DNA of 64,000 bases, from assembly GCA_003164815.1 (NCBI GenBank), contig PLUF01000102.1, positions 1 through 64,000 on the forward strand. Direction: 5' to 3'. A program made the position numbers and the translations under genes. This DNA is from Candidatus Gagatemarchaeum stordalenia. GTDB taxonomy: Archaea; Thermoproteota; Nitrososphaeria; Nitrososphaerales; Gagatemarchaeaceae. The notes beneath the pieces were generated by a model. The model was not told the DNA's origin and did no database searches. It saw only the letters and a program-made list of their open reading frames with translations. Position 1 is the stretch's first letter. Every line of letters starts with the position of its first letter. Of the stretch, positions 43,959-52,942 are shown piece by piece.

Positions 43959-44789
43959 ATGCTCGACTTGCCCGACGGAGTCCACACCAAGCGGTACATG
44001 GTCCAGCCCGGGACCAAGCTCAGGCTGGAGAGATGGGACCCCTCCGACAGCTCAGGATTCGGCGGAGAGGAGGCACGCCCTGTTGGACTCTCGAAGAAGC
44101 TCGACGAGAAGCTGGACCTGCTCCAGGCGAAGCTCTTCGCGGAGCACAAGCACATGGTGCTGGTGGTCCTTCAGGCCATGGACACGGGAGGCAAGGACGG
44201 GACGATTCGGAGGATCTTCAGGGGCGCGAACCCATCAGGGGTGCGCGTCGCCCACTTCAGGGAGCCCACACAACTGGAGCTCGACCACGACTTCCTCTGG
44301 AGGGCGCACGCCCAAGTCCCGGCGAAGGGTGAACTCGTCATCTTCAACAGGAGCCACTACGAGGGAGTGCTGGTCGAACGAGTCCACGGGCTCGTGACCA
44401 AGGACGTGTGGAGACAGCGCTACAGGCAAATCAATGACTTCGAGAAGGAGCTCTCGGAGTCGGGGACTACGATTCTGAAGTTCTTCCTGAACATCGATTC
44501 AGGTGAACAGAAGCGAAGGCTCCAGGAACGGCTCTCGGATCCTGACAAGCAGTGGAAGCTCAGCCGCGACGACTTCGAGGAGAGGCGCCTCTGGCCCAAG
44601 TACATGAAGGCCTACCAACAGGCCCTCGAGGCGACGACCACGGATTTCGCGCCCTGGTACATCGTCCCCTCCAACAAGAAGTGGTTCAGGGACCTGCTGG
44701 TCTCCGCGGTAATCGTGGACGCCCTCGAAGGGCTGCACATGGAATATCCGCCGATGACGGTGGACCTGAAGTCCGTGAAGTTACGATGA
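43959..44789 (+). CDS. ppk2: Polyphosphate kinase 2 family
   Basis: The 276-aa PPK2 enzyme has Walker A VLQAMDTGGKDGTIRRIF, Walker B NRSHYEGVLVERV, and the lid helix KQWKLSRDDFEERRLW. PPK2 enzymes phosphorylate nucleoside mono- or diphosphates from polyphosphate. The class (AMP, ADP or GDP preferring) cannot be set by eye. It is divergent from the MFS exporter. Confidence 0.9.
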   Translation: MLDLPDGVHTKRYMVQPGTKLRLERWDPSDSSGFGGEEARPVGLSKKLDEKLDLLQAKLFAEHKHMVLVVLQAMDTGGKDGTIRRIFRGANPSGVRVAHFREPTQLELDHDFLWRAHAQVPAKGELVIFNRSHYEGVLVERVHGLVTKDVWRQRYRQINDFEKELSESGTTILKFFLNIDSGEQKRRLQERLSDPDKQWKLSRDDFEERRLWPKYMKAYQQALEATTTDFAPWYIVPSNKKWFRDLLVSAVIVDALEGLHMEYPPMTVDLKSVKLR

Positions 44790-44844
44790 CGCGGACCGCG
44801 AGTCCGAGGTCAGGTAGGGTGGGGCGCGCAGGTCGGCGGCTCCC

Positions 44845-45432
44845 TTGAACTACGACAACCGGTCCGTCTCCTTCGGGTCCCTGGAACTCGGCTACCGAAT
44901 CGAGGGCGATGGCCCGCTGAAGGTCTTGCTCCTCCACGGGCTGAGGTCCCACTCCGGGACCTGGAGAAGGGTCATCCCCGGCCTGTCTAGGGCCGCCACC
45001 GTGGTCGCGCCCAGTCTGCCCTCCAGGACGGGGGACGCGACCTCCGAACTCGCCGAGCTCTACACGGAACAGGTCAGCGCCGTCTGCGCCCACGCCGGGC
45101 TCTCGCACGCGGTCGTTGTAGGCAACTCGATGGGCGGCTGGGTCGCGATGAGGCTCCTCTCGAAGCACCGGAACCTCGTCTCACGGATCGTCCTCGAGGA
45201 CACCGCAGGGTCGGATTCAGAGGACGTGAGGACGCTCGAGCGCTCGCAGATCGCTGTGCTCATAGTCTGGGGGGAATCTGACGGCATCCTCCCCGTCACC
45301 TCCGGAAGGGAGCTCCATTCGAGGCTCCCAAGGAGCGAGCTGCGCGTCATATCGGGCGCAGGCCACGTCCCGCACTGGGAGACGCCCGAAGCGTTCAGTG
45401 GAGTCCTCGGTGAGTTTCTAGGGAGACGCTAG
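44845..45432 (+). CDS. Alpha/beta hydrolase without cap domain
   Basis: The 195-aa hydrolase has LLLHGLRSHSGTW (oxyanion loop), GNSMGGWVAM (nucleophile Ser), Asp in GESDGILPV and His in GAGHVPHWE. The cap between strands 6 and 7 is almost absent, which makes it shorter than usual (about 260 aa). It starts at TTG 44845. Likely an esterase; substrate unknown. Confidence 0.82.
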   Translation: MNYDNRSVSFGSLELGYRIEGDGPLKVLLLHGLRSHSGTWRRVIPGLSRAATVVAPSLPSRTGDATSELAELYTEQVSAVCAHAGLSHAVVVGNSMGGWVAMRLLSKHRNLVSRIVLEDTAGSDSEDVRTLERSQIAVLIVWGESDGILPVTSGRELHSRLPRSELRVISGAGHVPHWETPEAFSGVLGEFLGRR

Positions 45433-45434
45433 TC

Positions 45435-45632
45435 TCAGCACTCTATCTCGCTGAGCACGACCCATTCCTTCATCGCTCCGTCGACCGACCGGAGCTGGAA
45501 TATGGTCACGGCGTCGTACTCCCCGCTCTGCTCGAGAAAGTCCCTGAGGTTGAGGGCGCCCTGGAGCGAGTCCTGGGAGAACTTGTTGAGCTTTGAGGTG
45601 TTTCTTGCCACCACGAGAAGGGGCTGGGCCAT
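45435..45632 (-). CDS. Small hypothetical protein
   Basis: The 65-aa protein (MAQPLLVVARNTSKLNKFSQ..., ending WVVLSEIEC) alternates short strands and helices and looks like a small folded domain. It is convergent with the hydrolase, 2 nt apart. A minus-strand TATA (AATTATATATAATAG, about 45652-45666) lies 25-30 nt before the ATG, which supports it as a real leaderless gene. Family unknown. Confidence 0.6.
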   Translation of the reverse strand: MAQPLLVVARNTSKLNKFSQDSLQGALNLRDFLEQSGEYDAVTIFQLRSVDGAMKEWVVLSEIEC

Positions 45633-45722
45633 GGGTCCTGCGGTGATATTCCTATTATATATAATTCTCTGCGAAATTTATTCCTGCGAGTCTCGGTTCC
45701 TCCCCTCGCCAGCGACAGAGGC

Positions 45723-46937
45723 TCAGCTGTCTCTGACCGGCTTGAATGGGTGCTGAGACGGGGAGGCGGCCTTCTTCCCTATCCGCTGAAGGAAGGGCCC
45801 GGCCATCGCCGTGACAAGCACCATCAGGCCGAGGATAGAGAATGTCGAGGTGTCGATCAGGCCGGCGGCGAGGGCGGCCTGGCCGATGATGAAGGAGAAC
45901 TCGCCACGCGGTACCAGCCAGGCGCCGACCATCCGGGGGTCCGTCTCCCCGAGCGGGTCCCTCGCGCCCATGATCCTGCCGATCAGGACCCCGCCGGAGT
46001 ACTTCGCAGCGATGAGGAGCACTGCCACCAGGGCGAACGCCGGCCAGATCTGGAGCGCGGGGAATGGGTCGATCTGGCTGCCCATGTAGACGAAGAAGAT
46101 GAAGACGAGGAGCCCCTTGATGGGCGCCACCTTGCCAGAGAGGTACTTCGAGTGCTTGCCCCGCATCGCGAGGCCTATGATGAACGCGCCGACGCCCGCA
46201 GAGTACCCGAGATAAGCGCCCAGGACCCCGAAGGCGAACCCGAGACCGATCGCGAAGAAGAACGGGAGCTCCTCGAACTCCTCCTCGTAGTGGCTGAGGA
46301 AGTTTATCGCGGGCGGGGCGACGTATCTGGCCACCACGACGCCGATGGTCAGGAGGGCGAAACCCCCAAGGATCGTCTCGGAGATAGCGAGCAGCCCGGT
46401 CCTCGCGGTGATGACGCCTCCCGCGGGGAGCGAGGAGATCACGATGAGGAAGACGACCGCGACGATGTCCTCGATCACGAGGATGCCGACGATGAGGCGC
46501 GAGGTCTGGTCGCGCATGCCGCGCGAGAGGAGGAACTGCCCGACGATCGCCGTGCTCGTTGCGGACGCCGCCATCGCGAAGACGAGCGTCTCCGAGAAAT
46601 CAAGGCCGAGGAAGTGCGCGCACGCCAGGCCGACGATGAAGGTCAGGCCCATCTCGAGGAGCGTGAGCGATCCGGCCCGCCTGATCATCCTCAGGAACTT
46701 AACAGGGTCCAGCTCGAGCCCTATCAGGAAGAGCAGGACCACGATCCCGACGCTGGCGATGTCGCCTATCACCGAGATGTCCGATATCCACCCGAGAACG
46801 TAGGGCCCGACCAGCATGCCGGCGAGTATCTCCGCGGCGATCACCGAGGTACGGAGCCTTGCGAAAAGAAGTCCGAGGAGGAGGGCCACGCCGGAGATGA
46901 TGCCCAGGCTTAGGAGGAATCCGACGTCTTCGACCAT
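45723..46937 (-). CDS. CPA2-family Na+(K+)/H+ antiporter
   Basis: The 404-aa membrane protein has about 12-13 helices. GMLVGPYVLGWI is the TM2 region, and SATSTAIVGQFL with VIEDIVAVVFLIVI (Asp pair in TM5) marks the CPA2 ion site. There is no C-terminal TrkA/RCK domain. It exchanges monovalent cations for protons at the cell membrane. Confidence 0.9.
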   Translation of the reverse strand: MVEDVGFLLSLGIISGVALLLGLLFARLRTSVIAAEILAGMLVGPYVLGWISDISVIGDIASVGIVVLLFLIGLELDPVKFLRMIRRAGSLTLLEMGLTFIVGLACAHFLGLDFSETLVFAMAASATSTAIVGQFLLSRGMRDQTSRLIVGILVIEDIVAVVFLIVISSLPAGGVITARTGLLAISETILGGFALLTIGVVVARYVAPPAINFLSHYEEEFEELPFFFAIGLGFAFGVLGAYLGYSAGVGAFIIGLAMRGKHSKYLSGKVAPIKGLLVFIFFVYMGSQIDPFPALQIWPAFALVAVLLIAAKYSGGVLIGRIMGARDPLGETDPRMVGAWLVPRGEFSFIIGQAALAAGLIDTSTFSILGLMVLVTAMAGPFLQRIGKKAASPSQHPFKPVRDS

Positions 46938-47047
46938 CTTCTACGTTTGACAATCAGGAAGGGTTCGTCCACAAAACTCTTTCGGTCTCCACCGAGTCCT
47001 TCGGACGGAAGCAACGCTTAATCCCGCGTCCGCTCGTCGGTCGGTCG

Positions 47048-47848
47048 ATGCAGGACATCGACCCCGTCCTTTTCCTTGCGCCTCTGGCCACCGTGGTCTT
47101 CAGCGTCATTCTCGTGGTCTGGTGGCACTACAAGCGGAGGCTGACCGCTACCATCCTGGTCGTCGCCGCCCTGGCGTATTTCGCCGCGATCGGTCTCAAG
47201 GTCGTCGTCCAGGAGGCCACCTATGGCTGGATCCAGTCGACCTTCGGTACGGTGAGTGTCCCCGCGGGGTTGTACTTCGGGCTCCAGACGAGCTTCTTCG
47301 AGGTGGGCTTGGCGTACCTGGTGGCACGGTTCGCGGTCTCGCACTGGAACATAGACGCCAGGGACGGCGAGGGCTACGGGGTATCGCTCGCGTTCTGGGA
47401 GAACGGCATCCTGACCGGCGCGCTATCGCTCTTCAGCCTCGCGCTCACCTACGTCTTCATCGCCGACGGCCTGCTGCCACAGTCGACCTACCAGACGCTG
47501 GTGACCTCACAACCATCGGTATTCTACCCCCGGGCCCAGCTACTCTTTCCTACCGCCCTCAGCATCCTCGAGAGGTTCTCCTCGTTCCTGATCCACTTCT
47601 CCTGGGGCTACCTCTGCGTCCTCGCTGCATATCTCCACAAGAGGAACTACCTCTTCCTCGCGCTCCCGATGGGACTGGTGGACGCCCTCGTCCCGTTCGC
47701 CGGGGAGGTGCCGCTCTGGGTCTTCGAGCTGGGTCTCTTCTTAATCGCGCTGGGGGCGTTCGCCGTGACCTGGAGGGTGACGGAGCGCGACAGGCGCAGG
47801 GGCTACGCCAAAGAATTAACTCCGGCGATTCCCGCCACGCCGGCATGA
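47048..47848 (+). CDS. YhfC-like intramembrane protein
   Basis: The 266-aa protein has about seven membrane helices. A Glu in the membrane (VSLAFWENGILTG) and a His in a later helix (FLIHFSWGYL) resemble the YhfC/CPBP-type putative intramembrane metalloprotease family. It starts at ATG 47048 after CGCTTAATC. It overlaps the following flavin reductase gene (ATGA), so the two are probably co-translated. Activity not established. Confidence 0.65.
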   Translation: MQDIDPVLFLAPLATVVFSVILVVWWHYKRRLTATILVVAALAYFAAIGLKVVVQEATYGWIQSTFGTVSVPAGLYFGLQTSFFEVGLAYLVARFAVSHWNIDARDGEGYGVSLAFWENGILTGALSLFSLALTYVFIADGLLPQSTYQTLVTSQPSVFYPRAQLLFPTALSILERFSSFLIHFSWGYLCVLAAYLHKRNYLFLALPMGLVDALVPFAGEVPLWVFELGLFLIALGAFAVTWRVTERDRRRGYAKELTPAIPATPA

Positions 47849-48387
47849 GAAAGGTCGAGGGCTCGAAGGTCTACCGACTCCTCTATCCCTCCGTCCCGGT
47901 CGTCGTCGCCGCGTCCCACCGGGGAAAGGTCTCGGCCATGCCTGCGATCTCCGTCATCTCGCTCTCGAACGACCCGGCATTGATAGGCGTCTCGTCGTCC
48001 CCCTCCCACGACACGTATGGGACCATCATCAAGGCACGGTGCTTCTCCGTGTCTTGGCTCGACGGTCGGTACGCCAGCGCGGTCGTGGGCCTTGGGAGCG
48101 TCTCGGGGGCCGGGATCCCGGACAAGCTCCGCACAGCGGGCCTGCACCACTCTCTCAGAGGTACTCCCGCGGTCCCGGTCGTGAAGGAGGCGTCCGCATA
48201 CCTCGCTTGCACGCTCTCCAAGGTGGAAAGGTTCGGCGACCACGACCTGCTGGTCGGAGAGGTCCGGGAGGCGAGGGCGATCGGCGACTTCAGGGACTAC
48301 TGGGCGTTCAAGCTCTACCGGCCCATCCTCTACTTGGGGTCCAGAGGACCCAATGGGGAGCGAGCCGGTCCGGTCAGACGACCCTGA
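47845..48387 (+). CDS. Flavin reductase-like (DIM6/NTAB) protein
   Basis: The 180-aa protein has the split-barrel FMN-binding fold: YPSVPVVVAASHRGKVSAMPAISVISLSNDPALIGVSSSPSHDTY, followed by a LVGEVREA strand. These proteins bind FMN and reduce flavins or serve as oxygenase partners. It starts at ATG 47845, overlapping the preceding stop by 4 nt. Its end overlaps the convergent Fno gene by 14 nt. Confidence 0.85.
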   Translation: MRKVEGSKVYRLLYPSVPVVVAASHRGKVSAMPAISVISLSNDPALIGVSSSPSHDTYGTIIKARCFSVSWLDGRYASAVVGLGSVSGAGIPDKLRTAGLHHSLRGTPAVPVVKEASAYLACTLSKVERFGDHDLLVGEVREARAIGDFRDYWAFKLYRPILYLGSRGPNGERAGPVRRP

Positions 48388-49009
48388 TCGAGGGCGACCT
48401 GATCTTGTTGAGCTTCCCGACGTTGAGGAGGCTCGGGGTTATCCCCTCGACCATCCTAGAGTTTCTCAGAGGGCCGGCATAGAGCGGACGGAGCTTGGGC
48501 ACGCTCGCGACGACCTCTGCCGTCTCCGCGTAGACCTCCTTCGTCTCGGCCGTGACGAGCACGTCGTAGTCCAGCTCCCTGTCGACCTCGAGCAGGCGAG
48601 CGGCAGGGACGGTGTGGAACGCGCCGGCAACCCTCGTCCCCAGCAGCGAGGCCACCTTCTCAGCGGCCGATCCGGACTCCAGAGACGGCGCGAAGAGTCC
48701 GTCCCGGAAGACCATCGGGACGATGGGAGAGATCACGAGCTTCCCGGCGAGGTGCGGCTTCAGCGAGGCGAGCAGGTCGTCGGAGGGCAGGTCCGGGATT
48801 GCGAGTATGGCGATCTCGGAGCCGTTCGCGGCGTCGCCGTTCTCCTCCCCGAGGACCGTGAACCCTGACAGCCCGGAGACCTTGGAGGCGGCCGCCAGCG
48901 CCTTCGTCGCGTCGCGGGAGCCTATCGTGACCTGGAACGACCTCGACAGCCGTGCGGCGAGGCCCAGGCCCAGGTCCCCCGTCCCTCCGATTATGGCGAT
49001 CCTCTTCAT
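48374..49009 (-). CDS. fno: F420H2:NADP+ oxidoreductase
   Basis: The 211-aa protein starts MKRIAIIGGTGDLGLGLA, the NADP-binding motif of Fno/NPDR, with IGSRDATKA binding the phosphate and IPDLPSDDLLASL and SRMVEGITPSLLNVGKLN in typical positions. It moves hydride between reduced F420 and NADP. It overlaps the upstream XPF-type nuclease gene (4 nt) and is the last gene of the ECF-transporter run. Confidence 0.88.
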   Translation of the reverse strand: MKRIAIIGGTGDLGLGLAARLSRSFQVTIGSRDATKALAAASKVSGLSGFTVLGEENGDAANGSEIAILAIPDLPSDDLLASLKPHLAGKLVISPIVPMVFRDGLFAPSLESGSAAEKVASLLGTRVAGAFHTVPAARLLEVDRELDYDVLVTAETKEVYAETAEVVASVPKLRPLYAGPLRNSRMVEGITPSLLNVGKLNKIRSPSIRVV

Positions 49010-49692
49010 AGGAGCCGCTCCTGTTTGGGTGCGGCGCCGCTCTGGGTCGCGTGGAGGGTGTCGAGCATGTGCGCTATCCTCGCGGCCTTCTTGCTCCCGA
49101 CCCCCTGGACCATCGCTAGCTGGGACTCGGTGAGGCCCATTATCTTCCGGGGCGTGCCGTACCTCGAGAGCATCCTCTTTGCGAGCTTCATGCCCACGCC
49201 GGGCAGCGAGGAGACGAGATAGAGCTGTTGCTGGGGCTCGTCCTTCGCCTTCGGGGCCGCGGCCACGAAGCCCACCGGCACCGGCCTCGCGTGGCTGTGT
49301 TGGATGAGCGCGGCTATCGCCGCCGCGGTCTGCAGCGGGTCGGCGGTGTGGATGACCCTGAGGTCGTAGGCGAGCGTGACCGAGGCGATCGCCCCGTAGT
49401 AGGAGTTGATGTTCTTGGTCAGGCTCGTGAGCTCCTTGATGTCGCCTTCGACGATCAGGTACGGCTTCCTGTAGGAGCTCGAGATCGCCGAGGCCTGGAC
49501 GAAGAGCCTGCCGTCATAGACGGACGAGACGAAGTCTGGGAGGGCCTTCCTCTCGACCGCGATCTCCGGACTGATCACATAGTCGGCCGTCGGCAGCCGG
49601 CTGAAGTACACCCTGACGTTGAGCCTTGAGAGCTGCTCGGGGACACCGCAGCCCCTCTCCCTCTCGTCGACAACCACCCGCGGCGGGATCAT
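49006..49692 (-). CDS. XPF/Mus81-type ERCC4 nuclease with helix-hairpin-helix domain
   Basis: The 228-aa protein has the ERCC4 nuclease core: VVVDERERG, then IAVERKALPDF (ERKxxxD motif) and DGRLFVQA. A tandem HhH domain follows (SSLPGVGMKLAKRMLSRYG, then VQGVGSKKAARI). It has no helicase part, as in the short crenarchaeal/thaumarchaeal XPF. It cuts branched DNA, usually with PCNA; the C-terminus PKQERLL is not a clear PIP box. It begins at ATG 49692, overlapping the ECF-T stop by 1 nt. Confidence 0.9.
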   Translation of the reverse strand: MIPPRVVVDERERGCGVPEQLSRLNVRVYFSRLPTADYVISPEIAVERKALPDFVSSVYDGRLFVQASAISSSYRKPYLIVEGDIKELTSLTKNINSYYGAIASVTLAYDLRVIHTADPLQTAAAIAALIQHSHARPVPVGFVAAAPKAKDEPQQQLYLVSSLPGVGMKLAKRMLSRYGTPRKIMGLTESQLAMVQGVGSKKAARIAHMLDTLHATQSGAAPKQERLL

Positions 49693-50432
49693 CAGAACGG
49701 AAAGTTGTAGAAGTGGTAGATATACAGTGCTACGCCGAAGACGGCCACGCTGGCGACCAGGACGACCCAGTCGTACCAGTTCAGCTTCATTCTGTAGAGC
49801 GAGGTCGGATGGGGCGTCGAACCGTACCCCCTCGACTCCATGGCCTCGGCCAGCTCCCCGCTCCTGATCACCGAGTTGACCACCAGCGGGATGAGTATCG
49901 GGATCATGTTGCGGACGCGGGCGATGAGGTTGCCCTTCTCCAGCTCGAGGCCCCTCGATTTCTGCGCGTCCATTATCTGGAAGGTATCGAGCATTACGAC
50001 CGGGATGAACCTGACCGCCGTGACGAATGCGAAGACTACGTCGCGGGGGACCCTCAGCCACTTCATGATTTGCTCGAGCTCGTCCGGAGATGTGGTCACG
50101 AAGAAGAGGCTGGTCGAGCTGATTATGGCGAGGAAGCGGAGGGCGTAGGTGAACGCCCTCAGGATGCCGAGCCCGAAGACTATGTTGATGCTGAAGATGA
50201 AGACCGCGAAGACGAGCGAGAACGCCATGGTCCTCCCGATCCTCCTGAGCGACCTGGCGAGGACCGCGACGCCGAGGATGGAGAGCAGGACCGCGCTTAT
50301 CGAGATTATCGAGGAGGCGGCGAGCGAGAGCGCAAAGAACTCGATCGCGATGATGAGCTTGGTCCGCGGGTCGAGCTTGTGGAACGGGGAGACGACCCTC
50401 CTGAAGAGGAACCCGCCTGCGAGCCAGTACAA
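49692..50432 (-). CDS. ecfT: ECF transporter T component
   Basis: The 246-aa membrane protein has HKLDPRTKLIIAIEFF at the start (CbiQ/EcfT family) and the two coupling-helix motifs as SRGLELEKG and ESRGYGSTP (ARG-type). It scaffolds the ATPases and S component. It starts at TTG 50432, 1 nt after the A2 stop. Confidence 0.9.
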   Translation of the reverse strand: MYWLAGGFLFRRVVSPFHKLDPRTKLIIAIEFFALSLAASSIISISAVLLSILGVAVLARSLRRIGRTMAFSLVFAVFIFSINIVFGLGILRAFTYALRFLAIISSTSLFFVTTSPDELEQIMKWLRVPRDVVFAFVTAVRFIPVVMLDTFQIMDAQKSRGLELEKGNLIARVRNMIPILIPLVVNSVIRSGELAEAMESRGYGSTPHPTSLYRMKLNWYDWVVLVASVAVFGVALYIYHFYNFPF

Positions 50433-50433
50433 C

Positions 50434-51249
50434 CTAGCTCGTCCCCCTCTCTATCCAGGCCCTGGCCTCAGATACGTCCCTGAAGGGCTGGTCGGGCCTC
50501 ACGTTCAGCGCGTCGTACAGCTGGACGAGCTGGGGCTGCGACACCCTCGCGCCCTCGAGCAGCATCCTGTCCTTCATGACGGTCGCGCATGGCCCGTCCC
50601 CCACCACAGACCCCTGCTTCATCACGAGCAGCCGTGGCTGCAGGGTCCAGAGGAACTCGACGTCGTGCGAGACGGTTATGATCGTCTTCCCTGCAGAGTG
50701 AAGCAGCTTGATGATCTCGGCGAGTTTCTCCTTCTGTATCGCGTCCTGGCCGACCGTCGGCTCGTCGAGGACCACGACGTCGGGGTCCCACGCGAGGATC
50801 GAGGCGAGCGTCAGGCGCTTCTTCTCGCCGCCGCTGAGTATCAGGGGCGAGGACTTGCGGTACTCTTCGAGCCCGAAGAAGCCCAGCGCCCAGTCGAGGC
50901 GCTTCTGGATGAGCCCGGGGTCGAAGCCGAAGTTCTTCAGGGCGTAGGTGATCTCGTTCTCGACGCTGTCCGAGAAGAGCTGCTGGTTGGCGTTCTGGAA
51001 GGCTATCCCGACATTGCGCGCAAGGGCAGCGGTGCTGACGTCCCGCGTGTTCTTCCCGTCGACGGTCACTGAGCCGGAGGTCGGCTTGAGGAGCCCGTTG
51101 ATGTGCTTGACCAGCGTGGTCTTACCCGCGCCGTTCTCGCCCACGATCCCGACGAGCTCGTCCCTCTCCACCGAGAGGCTTACGCCCTTCAGGGCCGTCA
51201 CGCCGTTCTGGTGGACGAACGTCACGTCCTTGAACTCGATGAGGCTCAC
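50434..51249 (-). CDS. ecfA2: ECF transporter ATPase A2
   Basis: The 271-aa ABC ATPase has Walker A GENGAGKTTLVKHINGL, Q-loop NQQLFS, signature LSGGEKKRL and Walker B VVVLDEPT. It starts at GTG 51249, overlapping the A1 stop (GTGA). It works with A1 to power vitamin uptake. Confidence 0.92.
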   Translation of the reverse strand: MSLIEFKDVTFVHQNGVTALKGVSLSVERDELVGIVGENGAGKTTLVKHINGLLKPTSGSVTVDGKNTRDVSTAALARNVGIAFQNANQQLFSDSVENEITYALKNFGFDPGLIQKRLDWALGFFGLEEYRKSSPLILSGGEKKRLTLASILAWDPDVVVLDEPTVGQDAIQKEKLAEIIKLLHSAGKTIITVSHDVEFLWTLQPRLLVMKQGSVVGDGPCATVMKDRMLLEGARVSQPQLVQLYDALNVRPDQPFRDVSEARAWIERGTS

Positions 51250-52094
51250 CGACCGTTGACCTCCTCCGCAAGTTCGAGTGGGGTGTCGGGGACCGTCCCG
51301 AGCGGGAGCCCGTCCCTCGTGAGGTCCGTGTAGAGTTTCGAGATGGGAGGCACGGCTATCCCGTAGACCGCCGCCTGCGGGTCGGTGAGCACGTCGGCCG
51401 GCTTCCCCTCCATCACCTTCCGGCCCCGGTCCATCACCACGATGCGGTCGGCTATGGGGGTGAGGAGCTCGAGCCGGTGTTCTACAATGACGAAGGTGAT
51501 CCCGAGGTCTTTGTTGAGCGTGTGCACGAGCGCCACGAGCTCGGACGCCGTCTGCGGATCGAGGAGCGACGTCGGTTCGTCGAGGATGATCAGCCTCGGC
51601 CTCATGGCGATGACGCCGGCGAGCGCCACCCGCTGCTTCTGCCCGTCGGAGAGCTCGTGCGGGGCGCGCAGGGCGAGGTGCGTGATCCCCAGGAGGCGCA
51701 GAACCTCGTCGACCCTCCTCCTGATCTCCTCCCTCGGCAGCCCGAGGTTCTCGAGCCCGAACGCGATGTCCCTCTCCACCGAGAACATGAATATCTGGTT
51801 CTCCGGGTTCTGAAAGAGCAGGCCGACCTTCTGGGCGAGTTCTCCCATCTTCGTCTTGTCGACCGTCAGGCCGTCCATGGTTATCCCGCCCAGATACTCG
51901 CCGGGGTACATGTGGGGGATGAGCCCGTTCATGCACCTGAGCAGGGTGGACTTTCCGCAACCGCTCTGCCCTGCGAGGACGGTGACGGTCCCCTGCTCTA
52001 TCTCCAGGTCGAACTTCTCAACGGCCCACTTCTCAGTATCGATGTAACGGAACGAGAGGTTCTCGACACGGAGCAGGGTGGTCAATTGTATCAC
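51246..52094 (-). CDS. ecfA1: ECF transporter ATPase A1
   Basis: The 282-aa ABC ATPase has Walker A GQSGCGKSTLLRCMNGL, Q-loop NPENQIFM, a signature LSDGQKQRV and Walker B LIILDEPT. It is first in the minus-strand run A1-A2-T-xpf-fno. The region 52095-52252 upstream is shared with the divergent S component. Confidence 0.92.
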   Translation of the reverse strand: MIQLTTLLRVENLSFRYIDTEKWAVEKFDLEIEQGTVTVLAGQSGCGKSTLLRCMNGLIPHMYPGEYLGGITMDGLTVDKTKMGELAQKVGLLFQNPENQIFMFSVERDIAFGLENLGLPREEIRRRVDEVLRLLGITHLALRAPHELSDGQKQRVALAGVIAMRPRLIILDEPTSLLDPQTASELVALVHTLNKDLGITFVIVEHRLELLTPIADRIVVMDRGRKVMEGKPADVLTDPQAAVYGIAVPPISKLYTDLTRDGLPLGTVPDTPLELAEEVNGR

Positions 52095-52203
52095 TGGGTC
52101 AGGGGCGCCTTTGGGCGCTGTGCGGACGGGCCCCGCGGACGCAAGATAACCCTTTGGAGGTCATGTCCCTCCGGGTTGGAGCCCCCGAAGGGTATTACTA
52201 AGT

Positions 52204-52221
52204 ATTTGGTTATTACCAAAT
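52204..52221. promoter_or_regulatory. Inverted repeat between the ECF A1 and S genes
   Basis: ATTTGGTTATTACCAAAT has perfect 7-bp arms around TATT. It is followed at once by the S-component TATA-like TTCTTATTAG (52221-52230), about 27 nt before GTG 52253. Its position on the divergent promoter region makes it a candidate operator for both ECF halves. Confidence 0.55.
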
Positions 52222-52252
52222 TCTTATTAGACTCTTCCGGAACGGCAGGGAC

Positions 52253-52942
52253 GTGGCGAGCTATTCGAGGACAGGACTCGACAGCAGGTCGCTCGCGGGG
52301 GTCGCCGTCTTCGGCGCGCTCGCGGTGGTCCTCACGTCGATATCCCAGGCCCTGGGACTCAACTTTCCCGTTATACCGTACCTGCAGTTCGACCTTGGGG
52401 AGATCGCGATACTCCTCGCGTTCTTCATCTTCGGTCCCATCCCTGCGCTTGCCGCGGCGTTCATAGAGTTCGCGACGCTGATGGCGATAGGTGTGAACGT
52501 CGCCTTCTTCGGTCCCGAGCTGAAGCTGATAGCGATACTCTCATCGCTCCTCGGGCTCTGGATCGGCTTGGTGGTGGTCAGGCGGCTGAAGCGCCCGACC
52601 GTCGGCAAGGCGATCGGTCTCGGCGCAGGGCTGGGAATGGCCATCCGGGCCATTGCGATGACGCTGCCCAACTACCTGATAATCATCTACCTCTACGGTC
52701 TCTCAGGGATAATCGGGTACGTGTCTGGCGGCTTCAAGGACGTCGGCATCTCGCTCTCGGATTCCAACGCGCTCCTGCTCATACTGGCGATGACGGGAGT
52801 GTTCAACGCCCTCCAGTTCGCCTTCGTCTCCGTCGTCTCCTACGGGATTGTGAGTCTGCCGCAGGTCCAGAACACGAGGGCCGCCGGACGGAGGCTCTGG
52901 ATCCTGACCTACCTCCAGAGCAAGGACCAGAAGGTCACTTGA
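52253..52942 (+). CDS. ECF transporter S component, RibU-like
   Basis: The 229-aa protein has six predicted helices. FPVIPYLQFDLGEIAILLAF early in the protein resembles the conserved substrate-site region of the riboflavin S component RibU, so riboflavin or FMN is the best guess. It starts at GTG 52253, probably leaderless. It is divergent from the A1-A2-T genes, which should serve it. Its end overlaps the convergent DHH gene by 8 nt. Confidence 0.78.
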   Translation: MASYSRTGLDSRSLAGVAVFGALAVVLTSISQALGLNFPVIPYLQFDLGEIAILLAFFIFGPIPALAAAFIEFATLMAIGVNVAFFGPELKLIAILSSLLGLWIGLVVVRRLKRPTVGKAIGLGAGLGMAIRAIAMTLPNYLIIIYLYGLSGIIGYVSGGFKDVGISLSDSNALLLILAMTGVFNALQFAFVSVVSYGIVSLPQVQNTRAAGRRLWILTYLQSKDQKVT

